This document shows, piece by piece, positions 26,300-37,710 of a stretch of DNA of 64,000 nt. The stretch comes from Xylocopa sonorina (Eukaryota; Arthropoda; Insecta; Hymenoptera; Apidae). Position 1 is the stretch's first letter; each line of letters begins with the position of its first letter. The position numbers and the translations under genes were made by a program. The stretch lies in contig NC_135201.1 of the NCBI RefSeq assembly GCF_050948175.1, positions 7,750,001 to 7,814,000 on the forward strand, read 5' to 3'. Below the pieces are notes generated by a model that worked only from the letters and a program-made list of their open reading frames with translations, ran no database searches and had not been told where the DNA came from.

Positions 26300-26745
26300 T
26301 TTTGCCTTCTGATACGTGGGTACCAAGTGAAATTATCGAAACGTGAACGTTAAGACACTGTCGGACACTTTTTCACTTAAGACTGTCACGTTGACAGTTC
26401 AAATAATAAGAACAGAGCTCGAGAAGAAAGTATTGCGTACGATTACTGATGATCTTCATTTATGGTTCGAGATCGAATTTACCATAATCCATGAGATTGC
26501 ATTCTATATCGACGAGCAACGAATTTTGCTTTCTGATATAAATACCAAGTGGAATTATCGAAACGTGAACGTCAAGACTCTGTCAGACTCTTCTTCACCT
26601 GAAACTGTCACGTTGACAGTTCAAATAATAAGAGCAGAGCTCGAGAAGAGGTATTGCATACAATTTCTGATGATCTACATCCATGGGTTCGAGATCGAAT
26701 TTGCCATAATCCATGAAATTGCATAGCACATCGACGAGAAACGCG
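26300..26745. repeat. Tandem array B: about 222-bp unit, 2 copies
   Basis: The motif acgtgaacgt recurs at 26341 and 26563. The two copies align along nearly the whole unit, including accaagtg, tcgaaacgtg, cacgttgacagttcaaataa and the end segment tccatgagattgca / tccatgaaattgca. The divergence suggests an old duplication. Confidence 0.9.
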
Positions 26746-27299
26746 CGCTAACGGAAATGACGGGAACGGAACGAGCAGGAACGGTCGAAAGGGGTTAACA
26801 GCGCGAAAGGAAAGGGAGAACGGAGAGAAAGATGAGGGTGCAAAAAGCGTAGGGACGAAAATTCAACGAAAGCACGACGGTCGAGTAATTAGATCAGGCC
26901 AAGCATAATTAATAACTCGGAGGGCCGTTTTTTCTTTGTTCCCGAGAGGAGGGCTGATTTATGATATCGGCCACGGCACTTATCGAAACTTTAAGGATAA
27001 TAAAAGGCCGGAAGGAGCTGGGAAGGATTAAGGAAAGTGATGGACGATGACCGATCAGCGCCGTCACAATAATGATCCGCGTAAATAATAAGACTCGTTA
27101 TGGCCAACCCCTCCGCTCTCCGAAACCTTTTCGCTCTCCCCACTCTTTATCTCTATCTTTCTTTGTTTTTGATCGTTAATAGCGAGCAACCCTGGCTTTT
27201 GCCACGCCTCGAACGACCGGATTACGATGGAAACGTGACGAGCAACCAGATCTCTCGTTCCCTCAATCGCAGTCGCGGATGATGTTGTCCAGATCTCTT

Positions 27300-27890
27300 G
27301 TAGAAATAATTTGTTTAACCACCAAGTAGCCGAGAGTCTGGTTTTAACGATTGTTACTTGTTTCAGGTTAACTGGGTTCGAAGACTATCGCGTCCTTGTA
27401 TTGAACCATGCGCCAAGTTTGTTTAAGTTAGGTCCATTTAAATATGCGTTTCGTATTATTATAGTCAAGTTAATGTGAAATTCTGTGGATGGTTACTATT
27501 TTATCCCTCTTTTAGATTAACTGGATTTGAAAACTATGGCCTCCTCGTATTCGACTACGCGATAAGTTTCTTCAAGTAAGTTTCATTTAAATTTGTGTTT
27601 CTTATTATTAAGTCGAGGTAATGCAAAATTCCGTTTTTAAACCCTCTTTCAGGTTAGCTAAATTCGAAGCCAAGTTTCTTCAAATAAGTTCCATTTAAAT
27701 ATGCGTTTCGTATTATTCTAGTCAAGTTAATGTGAAATTCTGTGGATGGTTATTATTTAATCCCTCTTTCAGATTAATTGGATTCGAAGCCAAGTTTCCT
27801 CAAGTACGTTCCATTTAAATATGAGTTTCCTATATTATTAACTCGAGGCAATGTAAAATTCTGTGGATTGTTATTATTTAATCCTTCACG
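27300..27890. repeat. Tandem array C: 108-149 bp unit, 4 diverged copies
   Basis: The block tccatttaaat recurs at about 27433, 27582, 27690 and 27810, and ctgtggatggtta at 27483 and 27740 with a variant at 27861. Steps of 149, 108 and 120 bp show internal deletions. Each copy starts with a variant of caggttaactgggttcgaag and carries a TC-rich run before it. Confidence 0.85.
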
Positions 27891-29693
27891 GTTGTAACCA
27901 CGTTGGCCAATAAAAAGATCCTCGACGTTGTACTTGGATCTTGTGGGATGCCTTGGAATCTCAAGGTGAGAAGTTTGTATCGGCAATCGTTGGCACGTTT
28001 TAAGGGTATCGAAGTGTCGTAGAAGAAAGAAAAGCTGGTTTGCATTATCCTAAAAAAATAATCGGACAATTTCGCGTCGTAAAGATCGGAATATTAACCG
28101 ACACCATTGAGCATCGTCCATCCATAAATATGATAGGCCCATCAAAATATTCCGTCTGTATAATTTGAATGGTTAAATTTCTGTTAAATCATTCGTTCGT
28201 TAATATGTACCAAAATCGAACGGTTATTTGCCAATAAATATCGCGTATAACGGTCACCCCCGAGAGTTTATGGGGATTGCCCGGTACAATTTACAATAAT
28301 TACGTTTTATGTTGCAATTTGAATCGGTCGGATTCATCGCTTTAGGCTCGGTACTTTAATTATGGCGTTATAAATTGTGTATTTATATCCCATAATAAAC
28401 AAGCTGTTCCGCCGATATTGTTTTATTTTCATATTTAACAGATACGTGTCTCGCCTTCGACATGTGTGTATAAATATGCTATAATTCAGTTGATAATATT
28501 GCTGCGCCAGGAACAGTGTGCACAACAGCGAGGCTTAGAACAGCACGTAACACCAACTCTTCCTACTGCGCTAACTAGAATTCATTTCTCAACGGTTAAT
28601 TCATACAGCGATTCGTTATCACAATTTTTCCAAATTTTCTCACTCACAACCTTCTCCTCGTACCCATTTACGCACATTTTATTCCGAGAAGTTGTACTGG
28701 TGAGACAGCATCTATGAGCTAGAAACAGCTACCGTTTGAAATTCATTCGATGCACTCGTTCAACGTTACAATCTCTATAACCAATTCCTCACTTCGGTTC
28801 TTAAAAATCCATACCACTCCTTACATCCTATTGCACAACTCGAGTTTCTGCATTTGCAAGTCGTGAAGGGATCGTTAATCGCACGGTTTCCTCCTTACCT
28901 ACCGCGTTTAGTTTAGCACGATCTACATAGTAGAGTAACCGGGGCTACCCTTTCCATTGTAAAGATTTAAAAGCGCCGCGTCTTCAGGGGCTAATTTGTG
29001 CCAGCGTTTGTTCCACTGAGATGGTACGCGCGGGAAAAGAGGCGAGAAACAAAAAGACGTCCGAGGGAGGGAGGGGGGACTGACTGAAAGGGGAGGAGAA
29101 AAAAAAAGGAGAAGAAGAATATGGTAACTCGTTATTATATGGGAGTCGACAGAAAGAGGAAGCTAGCGTAGAAATAACGTGCGCGTTTCTTACCCACGGT
29201 TCAGGCCCGATCCCCGACCAGGCCCATCAAATGCCAATAATTAAAGCCCAACGTAGGAAGCGAGGGCCCCGGTTATTTCGCGGTTCCAGGTCGTTTCAGC
29301 CGCGCATTACGGAAATTAATGCGCCGCGATATGCCATTCCGATGCAGTTGCGCGTGCACATTTCGCGAGGGAACCTCCCTCGCCTCCTTCGACCGGTGCT
29401 GGCACCACTGTCGCTCTGGTTGGTCGAGCAACGGGTAACTACCGCGAGACACATTGTTCTAGACGGGCCTCTTCTTCCTTCGCCGGTTCAACCGGCTACG
29501 AATGCTCGTTCCGGTGTCTAACTGCCGCGCATCCACCACTGACAGCCAGTTTAGATGCCAGGCACGACTGTTAACCCCTTTAAGCGCGCATGCAGTTGCC
29601 TCGGAAGCCGCTGTTTTCTTCTCCGTTGCTAACTCTTGGGCTTCTGTTCGAAATATCTTTCGAAGAGCACATAACCTGCTTGTTATGATAGTT

Positions 29694-30125
29694 CTAAGGC
29701 TCGATTGAAACTTGGTTGAAGACGTACGAGGCATTTAACGAGAGGTTTTGTACTAGGAGGACAGTGTCAAAAGAATTTCGAGTTCTCGTTGTATGCGTTA
29801 CACTTGTTTGTTAACTGTTTCAGTCCCTGTTGGCGATCTTGTTCTTGTTTATTGAACTAACTTGGAAATATTTTCTAGGGTACCAGAGAGCATCTCGATG
29901 CGAGGATCAAACTTCAGAGTCTTGATTGAAACTTGGTCGAAGATGTATAGAACATTTAACGAGAGGTTTTGTACAACGAATATGGTATCAAAAGAATTTC
30001 GAGTTCTCGTTGTATGCGTTACACTTGTTTGCTAACTGTTTCAGTCTCAGTTGGCAATCTCGTTCCTGTTTATCGAACTGAACTTGTAAATATTTTCTAG
30101 GGTACCAGGGAGCATCTCGTGGAAC
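29694..30125. repeat. Tandem array D: 221-bp unit, 2 copies
   Basis: gattgaaacttgg occurs at 29703 and 29924. The copies share aacgagaggttttgtac, the block aagaatttcgagttctcg, and the end block tattttctagggtaccag. Similarity is high across the whole unit. Confidence 0.9.
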
Positions 30126-30539
30126 CAACTTCAGACTGTGAAATCATCGTGAAAACAGTCTCCCTCGGCCAGCAACGGGAACAATAACCCAAACCAAACG
30201 GTAGGAAACAGAAAGGACGCAAGAACGAAGAGAAGAATGAATGGCGAGCACAAAGAGGAGTCAAAGTTTTCCGTGAAAGCGATCGAGGAATCGGTGGCTG
30301 CGTGAACGCGGAGGGCATTCACGGCGATTATCTGTATAATGGCCAGGCAGGAAATTTCGGTGGTCCTCAGGAGCGTGTTGGGGCAACAAGATCGAGCTTT
30401 CCTCCAGCGGGAATGATTCACGGGCCGGGACGTCGACAAAGCGCCAACTCGGCGGTTCGCAAGAAAAACGAGCCACGGGCAATTTATTTTAAATATAACC
30501 GCCCGATTCGCGCGGCTACGATTTGTTCTGGGCATTAAA

Positions 30540-30857
30540 GGGCCGCCTGTCTGCCCACCCCACAGTGCACCCTGCTCTGCACCCTCGTCGCGCGATCCGC
30601 ACAATGTTAACCCTCCCTTCTCTCTGTGACCCTACCTACTCTCCTCTCCTCTCCTTCCGAAACATGTCTGTAATTCGAATATAATGGACTGGGATATCGC
30701 GCGCGCCCCCCTCCCCCTTTTCGATTATTCCCAACTCACCCTTGGACGCGTTCGTGGGGTGGTTTTAGACGAGCGCAAGCTTGGCGCGACGGTGTGATCG
30801 GCGATTGACGATTTGACGGGACGCGTCTTTGGTCTGTGTGAAATCAGGGTGCGTCAA
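30540..30857. other. C-rich then GC-rich segment between arrays D and E
   Basis: This piece holds pyrimidine-rich runs (caccctgctctgcaccctcg, ctctcctctcctctcc) and a gcgcgcgcccccctccccc run near 30695-30720. No open frame with coding character is seen. It could be part of a promoter-like region, but nothing in it decides this. Confidence 0.25.
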
Positions 30858-31170
30858 AGTGTTCTTTAAGTTTCGAAAATGCTATCGAGGAAATAGATTA
30901 AGAGGATATATATCAGAGTGTGCTTGAAATTTTGAAAATGCAATCGAGGAACTTGATTAAGAGGTAATCGAGTATATATCAGAGTCTTCTTTAAGTTTTG
31001 AAAATGCAATAGATGAAATAGATTAAGGGATAATCGAATACATATCAGAGTGTGCTTTAAATTTTGAAAATGCAATGGGGGAACTAGATTAAGAAGTAAT
31101 CGAATATATATCATAGTTTTCTTTAAGTTTTGAAAATGCAATAGAGGAAATAGATTAAGAGGTAATCGGG
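30858..31170. repeat. Tandem array E: about 67-bp monomer, 5 copies in an A-B-A-B-A order
   Basis: Monomers start near 30861, 30921, 30987, 31051 and 31118. Copies 1, 3 and 5 share ttctttaagttt and aaatagattaag. Copies 2 and 4 share tgctt(g/t)aaatttt and a gaact(t/a)gattaag variant. Adjacent monomers are therefore less alike than alternate ones, which is the mark of a higher-order repeat of about 133 bp. Confidence 0.9.
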
Positions 31171-32239
31171 TATATTTCGTTATTGATACGCGATAGAGTA
31201 GGAAGGATGAAAATTACGACGAGGTACGAGTTTCCTGTAAGGGAAATGATTAGCAAGGAATCGAAATCAGAGCAGCTCTATAACGTACGAGGCGCGAACA
31301 TCTCGATAAGAATATGCGGTTGCTGCACTATTATCTCTAAACAAGTCTATAATTTGAGGATAATGGGGTTGGATTACCCCGTGTCCTTTTCTCCTCTCAT
31401 CCGCCTCTGTTTTTATCAACCATTGACTCGTCGTTTCTTATCCGATCGCGTTTATTGAGAATTGGAATTCTCAAAATAGACCATTATGTTAATCATGAAA
31501 ATTGGAGTAGTTCGTCGAATTGGCTTAAAATCATTATTGGATTATTTCGAATTCACTGTTTCATCCCTGTTACATTTATAGACGCGCTTCGATAAAGTAA
31601 AACTTCTCCCCTATTCGATGCTTTTATGATTCTCGTCCACTTTAGAGGAGTTTGCGAGCAATCGAGACGGATTTCTGGCAATATCGTTTCAACTTTACGA
31701 TCCTTTTGGGCCATTTGCTAGAGAATCACATTTTTGATGCCACGATAAGTAGTATACATAGTTGATGGTTCGCTACCGATTTTTTAGCAGCTATTCCTGT
31801 CATTAAGTGTTTCAAATCTGTTTCTTTCGACGGTCCTCAGCGGCGGCTACCCCTTCATTTTCATTGCAAAAACCGGCGATATCTATTTGCTCTCGGACCT
31901 CTCTTTCAGAAACGGGCTGGCAAAACCCCGCACAAGACTTCCTCAATTTGAGAGTCATCACTCAGATGTTGATTCTCCAACGTTGTCGCGTGGTAGGCGA
32001 TCAGGATTGTTTGCAGCGACGCGTCCCAATTTTCTTGCCGGCCGTCGACGGTGAAAAAGTGACGCCCTTTTAGAACGACATTTCTCAAACTACGGCCCTC
32101 GCTGGACCGTGGAGAATCTCCCCGATATTTTGAGTGATCCAATTTGCCGCTTGCTGCCAGCCGTAAGGACGCTGCTCGCCTATCGCACGAACGCGCCGTG
32201 AAGTTGAAAGATTCGTGAAAGGAATTCGTACAACATCGA

Positions 32240-32705
32240 ATGTTATCCTTGTGCACCACCTACATATCGCGATAAATCAGCCAACAGAGTGAGAAAGATA
32301 TTTTCAATTCAATTTTCCCAATTTTCCTCTTCGCTTACCCTCGTTAATCTCCAAAAATTGATCCTTGCTGATTATAATCATCCAATGGGTATGTGTTCCG
32401 TCGAAGGTATCCTCGTACACCATCTTCATGTCGCAATAACTCAACCAACAGAAAAATATTTTCAATTTAGTTTTCCAAAGTTTTCACTTACCCTCATTAA
32501 TCTCCAAAAATCGATCCTTGCTGATAAAAACCATCCAATGGGTACATGTTCCATCATACAACATTGAAGGTACCCTCGTACACCACCTACATGTCGCAAT
32601 AACTCAGCCAATAGAAAGATATTTTCAATTTAGTTTTCCAAACTCTCCACTTACTCACATTAATCTCCAAAAATTAATCCTCCCTAAGTGAAACCATCCA
32701 ATGAA
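32240..32705. repeat. Tandem array F: about 160-bp unit, 3 copies
   Basis: Copies carry tattttcaatt near 32299, 32457 and 32620, each preceded by cgcaataactcagccaa or a variant and followed by ttaatctccaaaaatt and gatccttgctgat. A cctcgtacacca(c/t)ct block separates units. Confidence 0.9.
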
Positions 32706-32864
32706 AAGCTGTTTCAATCACAATTTGTCAAGGCGCGACCAACGAAAATCCAATTTCCATCCACGAATGTCTTGGAGCACCCCCGCTAACCCCGAAAAAA
32801 TCGTTTCCTCCCTGAGCGTCGCTGACAAAAACCATGCACGTCATTCGAAGCCTGACCCGAGGAA

Positions 32865-32893
32865 CAAAAAAGAAAAAAAAAAAAAAAAAAAAA
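32865..32893. repeat. Poly-A tract
   Basis: A run of A interrupted by a single G, about 29 bp, directly visible. Not preceded by any recognisable retroelement sequence. Confidence 0.9.
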
Positions 32894-33186
32894 GAAGCAA
32901 AAGAATGGAAACAGAGGGTCTACCTGTCCAACGAACGGAGGAGCGAGTGAAGTGAAACGGAATCGGCGGTGGCCAGAGCCAGAGGGCTTTATTATTTCGG
33001 CGGCATTGTTATTAATTCACCGTGCGGCTCGAGCGTGCACTAAGAGCGTAAGCTTGTCACGGCTCGGCCACCCTCGCGTCCACCCCCTAACCACCGCCCA
33101 ATGGGACCGCGGCCACGTTGTTCTTTATGGAATTCATTAAATCATCGGCATTCCTCGCGGCACGTGGCCCCAGTCCCCTTTTACAA

Positions 33187-33815
33187 GCTCTTTCGCTAAA
33201 TTAGGATCCCGCCTGTACCTCCGTTTCTTCTCTTACTTACTCTCTCACTCTCTTACTCTCTTCTTGTACGATTGCTTTAGAGTATATGCGAGAGAAGAGA
33301 CTTAGAGACGAGATCCAGCGAGCAAAATTCGATAAAAACTTCTTTTGCTAAATTAGGATCCCTCTTGTATCACCGTTTCTCTTCTTACTTACTCTCTCAC
33401 TCTTTTACTCTCTTCTTGTACGATTGCTCTATGTGTACGCGAGAGAAGAGACTTTGAAGAGAGATCCAGCGAGCGAAATTCGATAAAAACTTCTTTTGCT
33501 AAATTAGGATCCCGCTTGTACCTCCGTTTCTCTTCTTATTTACTCTCTCACTCTTTTACTCTCTTCTTGTACGATTGCTCTATGTGTACGCGAGAGAAGA
33601 GACTTTGAAGAGAGATCCAGCGAGCGAAATTCGATGAAAACTTCTTTCGTTAAATTAGGATCCCTCTTGTACCTCCGTTTCTCTTCTTATTTACTCTCTC
33701 ACTCTTTTACTCTCTTCTTGTACGATTGCTTTAGAGTGTACGCGAGAGAAGAGACTTCGAACCGACATCCAGCGAGCGAAATGCGATGAAAACGAGGAAT
33801 AATAAAATTAGGTTC
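33187..33815. repeat. Tandem array G: 151-bp unit, 4 copies plus partial, each with an internal hairpin
   Basis: aaattaggatcc recurs at 33198, 33350, 33501 and 33652, with a partial aaattagg at about 33805 (steps 152, 151, 151, 153). Every unit has a CT-rich arm (tactctcttcttgtacg) and, after about 12 bp, a complementary GA-rich arm (tacgcgagagaagaga). The RNA or single strand could fold into a stem with an interior bulge. Copies 2-4 are nearly identical. Confidence 0.92.
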
Positions 33816-34599
33816 GCAGTTTTCGAGAGAATGGACGTTCATCACGCGTGACGAAACGTGACGCGTTAACACTCGCGCCCTATCGATTTATGGATCCTTG
33901 TTAGTGGCACGTTTACGCGATGGACTCCAAGCTGCGTATTTTTCACCAAAACGAAGTCTCCGCGATTTACATGGTACCTGACCATTAACGCAAATGATCT
34001 AGCACCGTACGAGTTAACAAGTAGCAGGAAGCCTCGAAGACGCTACTTTGGCACCATAAATCTGCGGATTTTCCGTCCGTGCTCCGTTCTAATTATAATT
34101 CATCGCCCATTGATCAACGAACTTTTCTCCGTGAAAAAAAAAGAGGGCAACGCTTAATGGCGGACGCATACGTGAATGGGCGCGAGATGCGTTTATAAAT
34201 GCATATAATAAAACATCGCAGAGGATGTCGGAAAGATTAAGATTGCTGCGTTTAGGTTTATACACAATTAGGAATTTCTTCATTTTTTTTCTCTCCCTAT
34301 TAGACTCTTTTTTTCTTTTTTTTTTTTTTTGAAGTTGTTTTGTATCGTTGAAGTCGTTGGTGTACGCAGAGATAATACACATAGTGAAGTTTCTGGAGGA
34401 ATTTGCATATTCATGGCCGATCGTATTTGCCAGGTTGTTTATACTGGGTTTTTATAGTTTACAAGCACACGCATTAGATATGGATCTAGCCGACACGCAC
34501 CGGGTGTTCGGTATAAAAATGAACCTCTTACGGTCTAGCGTGTTTGCTTTGCTCTTATTCTTAGCACACTGGGACGGTAATTTCGCTCGGCTATCGGGC

Positions 34600-35340
34600 T
34601 GGAAATTCAAATTGTTTGCAATTACGGTTAATTGGGATTTTTCAATTTCATCGAAAAGAGTAAGTACCACCGACTGCGGTACATTAAATACAACGCTACT
34701 TCGTAAATAGCTAATGACTCGCTAGTTCGACTTGTACACCTCTTCGAGTGGAAACAATCGAGCGACATTGGATCATCTGGTTCACAAAAGCGTCGTGCGT
34801 TCTCTTCTTTCACGATCTTCCAGTTCGCTCTGTGGGAAAATTCAAATTGTTTGCAATTACGATTAATTGGGATTTTTCAATTTCATCGAAAAAAGTAAGT
34901 ACCACCAACTGTGGTACAATAAATACAATACTACTTCGTAAATAGCTAATGACTCGCTGGTTCGACTTGTACGCTTCTTCAAGACGAAACAATCGAGCAA
35001 CATTGGATCATCTTTTAGTAAGCATCTGGTTCACGAAATCGTCGTGCGTTCTCTTCTTTCACGATCTCCCAGTTCGCTCTGTGGGAAAATTCAAATTGTT
35101 TGCAATTACAGTTAATTGGAATTCTTCAATTCCATCGAATAAAGCAAGTACCACCAGCTGTGGTACATTACATACAATGCTATTTCATAAACAGCTAATG
35201 ACTGAGTATTTCGACTTATACGCTTCTTCTCGTACACTTTTTCAAGACGAAACGATCAAACGACATTGGATCATCTTTTAGCAAGTTTCTGGCTTACAAA
35301 ATCGTCGAGTCTTCTCTTCTTTCACGATCACCCACTTCGT
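34600..35340. repeat. Tandem array H: about 240-bp unit, 3 copies
   Basis: attcaaattgtttgcaatta recurs at 34605, 34840 and 35089 (steps 235 and 249). Each unit contains agtaccacc, aatagctaatgactcgct and the block gtgcgttctcttctttcac. A roughly 35-codon stretch is open in each unit, but most differences between copies change the amino acid, so this is not a conserved peptide. Confidence 0.9.
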
Positions 35341-36057
35341 TCCTCCACTGTTCTTAAATAACAAAAAAATCAATCATCCTGAATCGCGACTGAAAAAGCA
35401 AGACCTCGCCCCACACGCGAGACCATCCCACACGCGTAATGTAATCCAAGGATTACCATCTTCCAGAAGAGACGTGCACTCCGCGAATCCTCCATTATCC
35501 TCGAACAAGAGGACGATCCATCATCCACGACGAAACGGCGCATCCAACCCTAAAAACCGAGCCCCCTCGACGCACTAAAAGCGAAAAAGAGTTACGATAC
35601 TCTCGATATAGATTCGTAGCGGACGGGTATCCCCCTTTAAGGAGGCGCGGATAGCGAAGAGGAACAGGACGAAGCGTGGCAGCGTGCACGAGGAGGAGGG
35701 AAGAGGGAGAAAGAAGGAAAGAAAGGGAAGGAAAGGAAGAAGTCGAGGGGTGGCTCGACAAAATGGCCTCGAACGGGCTCCTAATGGCCGGCACGGGCCG
35801 TTTGCGCGGCCATGTTACATAACTCTGCCACGGAGAGCGTAAATACGCTCTGTTAAGGAGCGTTACGAGGCGTGCTGGCTCGGTTCGCGCTGCATTACGC
35901 TGCGAGCACCGCGTACGCTTTTACGAGCGCCGCTAATGCGCCCTTTCCCGACTCTTTCTTACCCAGCTGCACCCTCCGCGGCGACCTTCTTCGATTCTAT
36001 CGATGATCTTGCTTGCCTACCCCCTCTTTTGTCTTCGATCCACCGCGATCGAAGAAC
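35341..36057. other. Noncoding spacer between arrays H and I
   Basis: Includes a purine-rich run at 35690-35745 (gaggagggaagagggagaaag type) and a moderately GC-rich CpG-bearing piece at 35.8-36.0 kb. No exon is supported. Confidence 0.35.
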
Positions 36058-36815
36058 AATGGACGAGCCAGGAAACCTTTCCAGAGAGATGCGACCATGA
36101 TCGCTGTTTAGTACGTATTTGTGACGCATACAGCGCTCAATTAACTTAACCTCGTCTAATCGAAAATATTTCACGATAACTTCGTGTATTTTAAAGGTAA
36201 GCAAGTATACGAGTAATGAAGAAAATGGAGCGGAAATGAGTGTAATTTTATTGTGATTTATTCGAATATTATTATTGCTTTAGTGTGACCATAATGGGGG
36301 ATGAATTAATCGTCGACATGACAAACGAGGGAACATTTCGAGAGAGATGCGGCTACGATCGCTGTTTAGTACGTATTTGTGACGCATACAGCGTTTAATT
36401 AACTTAACCTCGTCCAATCGAATATATTTCACGATAAACTCGCGTACTTTTAAAGGTAAGCAAGTATACGAGTAATGAAGGAAATGGAGCGGAAATGAGT
36501 GTAATTTTATTGTGATTTATTCGAATATTATTATTGCTTTAGTGTGACCATAATGGGGGATGAATTAATCGTCGTCATGACGAGCGAGGGAACATTTCGA
36601 GAGAGATGCAACCACGATCGCTGTTTATGACGCTTAATTAACTGAACCTCGTCTAATCGAAAATATTTCACGATAACTTCGTGTATTTTTAAAGGTAAGC
36701 AAGTATACGAGTAATGAAGGAAATGGAGCGGAAATGAGTGTAATTTTATTGTGATTTATTCGAATATTATTATTGCTTTGGTGTGACCGTAATGGGGAAT
36801 GAATTAATCGACGTC
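36058..36815. repeat. Tandem array I: about 258-bp unit, 3 highly similar copies
   Basis: gctgttta recurs at 36103, 36361 and 36620 (steps 258 and 259). The blocks ggtaagcaagtatacgag, atggagcggaaatgagtg and tattattattgctttagtgtg are almost unchanged among copies, so the duplication is recent or homogenised. The third copy lacks the gtacgtatttgtgacgca segment. Confidence 0.93.
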
Positions 36816-37258
36816 GCATCGATGGCGTAAAAATGTTGAGAGGAAAATCGCGCGGACGACAGAAACGTCCGTGTAATTGAATACGTCGAGGGTGTACCGA
36901 TGGTTTCTTGAATCGCGCGTAATTCAACGGATTTTTGCAACGGCACTGTTTACGAGCAGATCTTATCCCGTTCAGAGGGAAAGAAACAGGCATTGTGTGG
37001 TAATGAAGTGCAAGCCTTCGGAATATCGATGAATCAGCGTGTGGCGCGCGTATAGCGGCGTGTCTATCCATTCGAATCTGAATTGAATCGCGAACGAGCC
37101 AGCTCGCGGCCGATCTAGCGTAACGGTGGAAAAAGGGAGGAAACGATTTTTCAAACGTTATTGCAGCCGATATTTCCCGGGTATCCGATGTCCGACGAGC
37201 TCCAGACGAATGTTATTTGCGCCCGTCGAGCTGTAATTAAAAAGGGAAAAATAGATCC

Positions 37259-37710
37259 GTTCACCGTGGGAGTCCATTAATTTCGCTGGTGGTACCTTTG
37301 AAATAATTAACTCGCGAACAGTGCCATCGAGATCGAAATTTCGTTGCGCGATAATTTACATTGCTCGCGATAACTATAAATTACGATGTACGACTTTCAT
37401 AGCGTCGAATTTTTCTAATTTCGCGAAAGTACGAATCGAACGATAGGAAATTGGGATATTGGTTGAAGTAAAATGGCCAAACACGTTCACCGTGGGAGTC
37501 CATTAATTTCGCTGGTGGTACCTTTTTAAAATGATTAGCTCGAGAACAGTGCCATCGAGATCGAAGTTTCGTTGCGGGATAATTTACATCGCTCGCGATA
37601 ACTATAAATTACGATGTACGACTTTCATAGCGTCGAATTTTCCTAATCGAACGATAGGAAATTGGGATATTGGTTGAAGTAAAATGGCCAAACGCGTTCA
37701 CCATGGAAAA
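37259..37710. repeat. Tandem array J: about 226-bp unit, 2 copies plus the start of a third
   Basis: gttcaccgtgggagtccatt occurs at 37259 and 37485, and a broken third start (gttcaccatgg) at 37696. The two full copies share tttcgctggtggtaccttt and ataaattacgatgtacgac nearly exactly. The second copy lacks about 15 bp (the tcgcgaaagtacgaa segment). Confidence 0.9.

Noticed and set aside
32865..32893. Poly-A tract as the tail of a retroposed element
   Set aside because: No target-site duplication or recognisable retroelement or processed gene precedes it; simple A-tract slippage explains it.
34348..34710. Plus-strand 120-codon frame with a hydrophobic start, partly repeated in later copies of array H
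   Set aside because: The repeated 35-codon portion differs among copies mostly by amino-acid-changing substitutions, so there is no sign of purifying selection, and no splice sites or family are recognised.
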